A DNA stretch of 64,000 nucleotides, taken from positions 1 to 64,000 of the forward strand of contig RWJK01000116.1 of assembly GCA_004335835.1 (NCBI GenBank), given 5' to 3'. This DNA comes from Scenedesmus sp. ARA3. Taxonomy: Eukaryota; Chlorophyta; Chlorophyceae; Sphaeropleales; Scenedesmaceae. The notes under the pieces were generated by a model that did not search any database, was not told the DNA's origin, and saw nothing but the letters and a program-made list of their open reading frames with translations. The position numbers were made by a program, and so were the translations under genes. Of the stretch, positions 63,433 through 64,000 are shown piece after piece (within the stretch, counting starts at the first letter, position 1; each line of letters opens with the position of its first letter).

Positions 63433-64000
63433 TACTACAACATTGAGTGCATGTCAACGCCCGGCAGGGTGCTTTGCTAGTTCTGTGGGTGCTGTTGGCT
63501 TGCCTATTGATTGAACCGGTACCATCAGCCTTTACAGCAGAAGCTATAGCAGCCTGGTACCTGCAAGAGTCTTGGTTTTGCAAGCGGATCAGTTGCATGG
63601 CAGTGCTGGTTCAGAAGAGCGTGCACGTAAGTGCATGGTGGCCTTCTGTGCCAGATCGCTGCCACAAACGCCGTGTCTTGTGATATCCACGGAAATTGGT
63701 CCAGCACCTCAAGTTGAGCCAGCAGCCTCCCTCCCTTGTATGGGGTGCACCTCATTGGTAAGTAATTACTGTGCGGAGTTGTGCCTTAAAGCTGGCTGGC
63801 TGGTGCCAAGATTATCAACAGCAGAACCAGTAAAAGGAAGTGCTGCTGTAAGCAGCAGCATGCATAAGCTTGCCGTGGCTGTCAGCAACACGCACTGAGG
63901 TTGCAATTTTGGCAAATCACGTGACTTGATGCACGCCTGCCATCCTGCATCTGCGCAGCACAGGTGCAGACAGGCATTTGCAGAATGCAAGGATGCAAAA
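63433..64000 (+). other. 3' UTR of kinesin-II and downstream end of window
   Basis: TGTAA at 63847-63851 lies 415 bases after the stop codon and is the probable poly(A) signal. No further gene begins before the window ends. Confidence 0.5.
63847..63851 (+). terminator. TGTAA poly(A) signal of kinesin-II
   Basis: TGTAA lies 415 bases after the stop codon at 63432. Confidence 0.5.

Overview
The window is nuclear DNA of a green alga. Genes are split into many short exons with GT-AG introns whose acceptors are almost always (T/C)GCAG. TGTAA, the chlorophyte poly(A) signal, follows several stop codons. Coding exons carry long CAG/CTG-type runs (poly-Gln, poly-Ala, poly-Ser). The gene content is that of a photosynthetic, cilium-competent alga: a thylakoid-lumen protein, CGLD27, an OPR-type repeat protein, a plant-type MscS channel, a kinesin-II motor and FOR20. 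A coccoid sphaeroplealean (Scenedesmus/Tetradesmus-like) host is my guess; nothing in the window proves the genus.

I assembled 17 protein genes by joining exons at splice sites that keep the reading frame. In order they are: (1) TCAIM-like mitochondrial protein, + strand, 5' end outside the window; (2) TMEM230-like membrane protein, -; (3) Tat-type thylakoid-lumen protein, +; (4) Mpv17/PMP22 protein, -; (5) ribosomal protein uL15/L27a, -; (6) plant cytosolic-type pyruvate kinase, -; (7) OPR/FASTK-like repeat protein, +; (8) ANP/NPK1-like MAPKKK, +; (9) SET-domain methyltransferase of the Rubisco-LSMT type, +; (10) CGLD27, -; (11) FOR20/CEP20 basal-body protein, +; (12) organellar methionine aminopeptidase 1, -; (13) MscS-like channel with a very long low-complexity tail, +; (14) organellar ribosomal protein uS15, -; (15) bZIP factor with a hydrophobic C-terminal segment, +; (16) unidentified 143-residue charged helical protein, +; (17) kinesin-II motor, FLA10 type, +.

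The layout is regular. Five pairs are head-to-head across 330-820 bp (2/3, 6/7, 10/11, 12/13, 14/15), so many promoters are probably shared, and the intervening boundaries are tail-to-tail. The longer gaps look like 3' UTRs: they are rich in T and G on the strand of the upstream gene and hold no convincing exons.

By function the genes fall into organelle biology (3, 7, 9, 10, 12, 14 and probably 1 and 4), ciliary biology (11, 17), metabolism, translation and signalling (5, 6, 8, 15) and membranes (2, 13). They do not form an operon-like pathway. Three genes (7, 14, 17) appear to begin with a GC-AG first intron with the same donor core. I found no tRNA, rRNA, CRISPR array, transposon ORF or viral gene.
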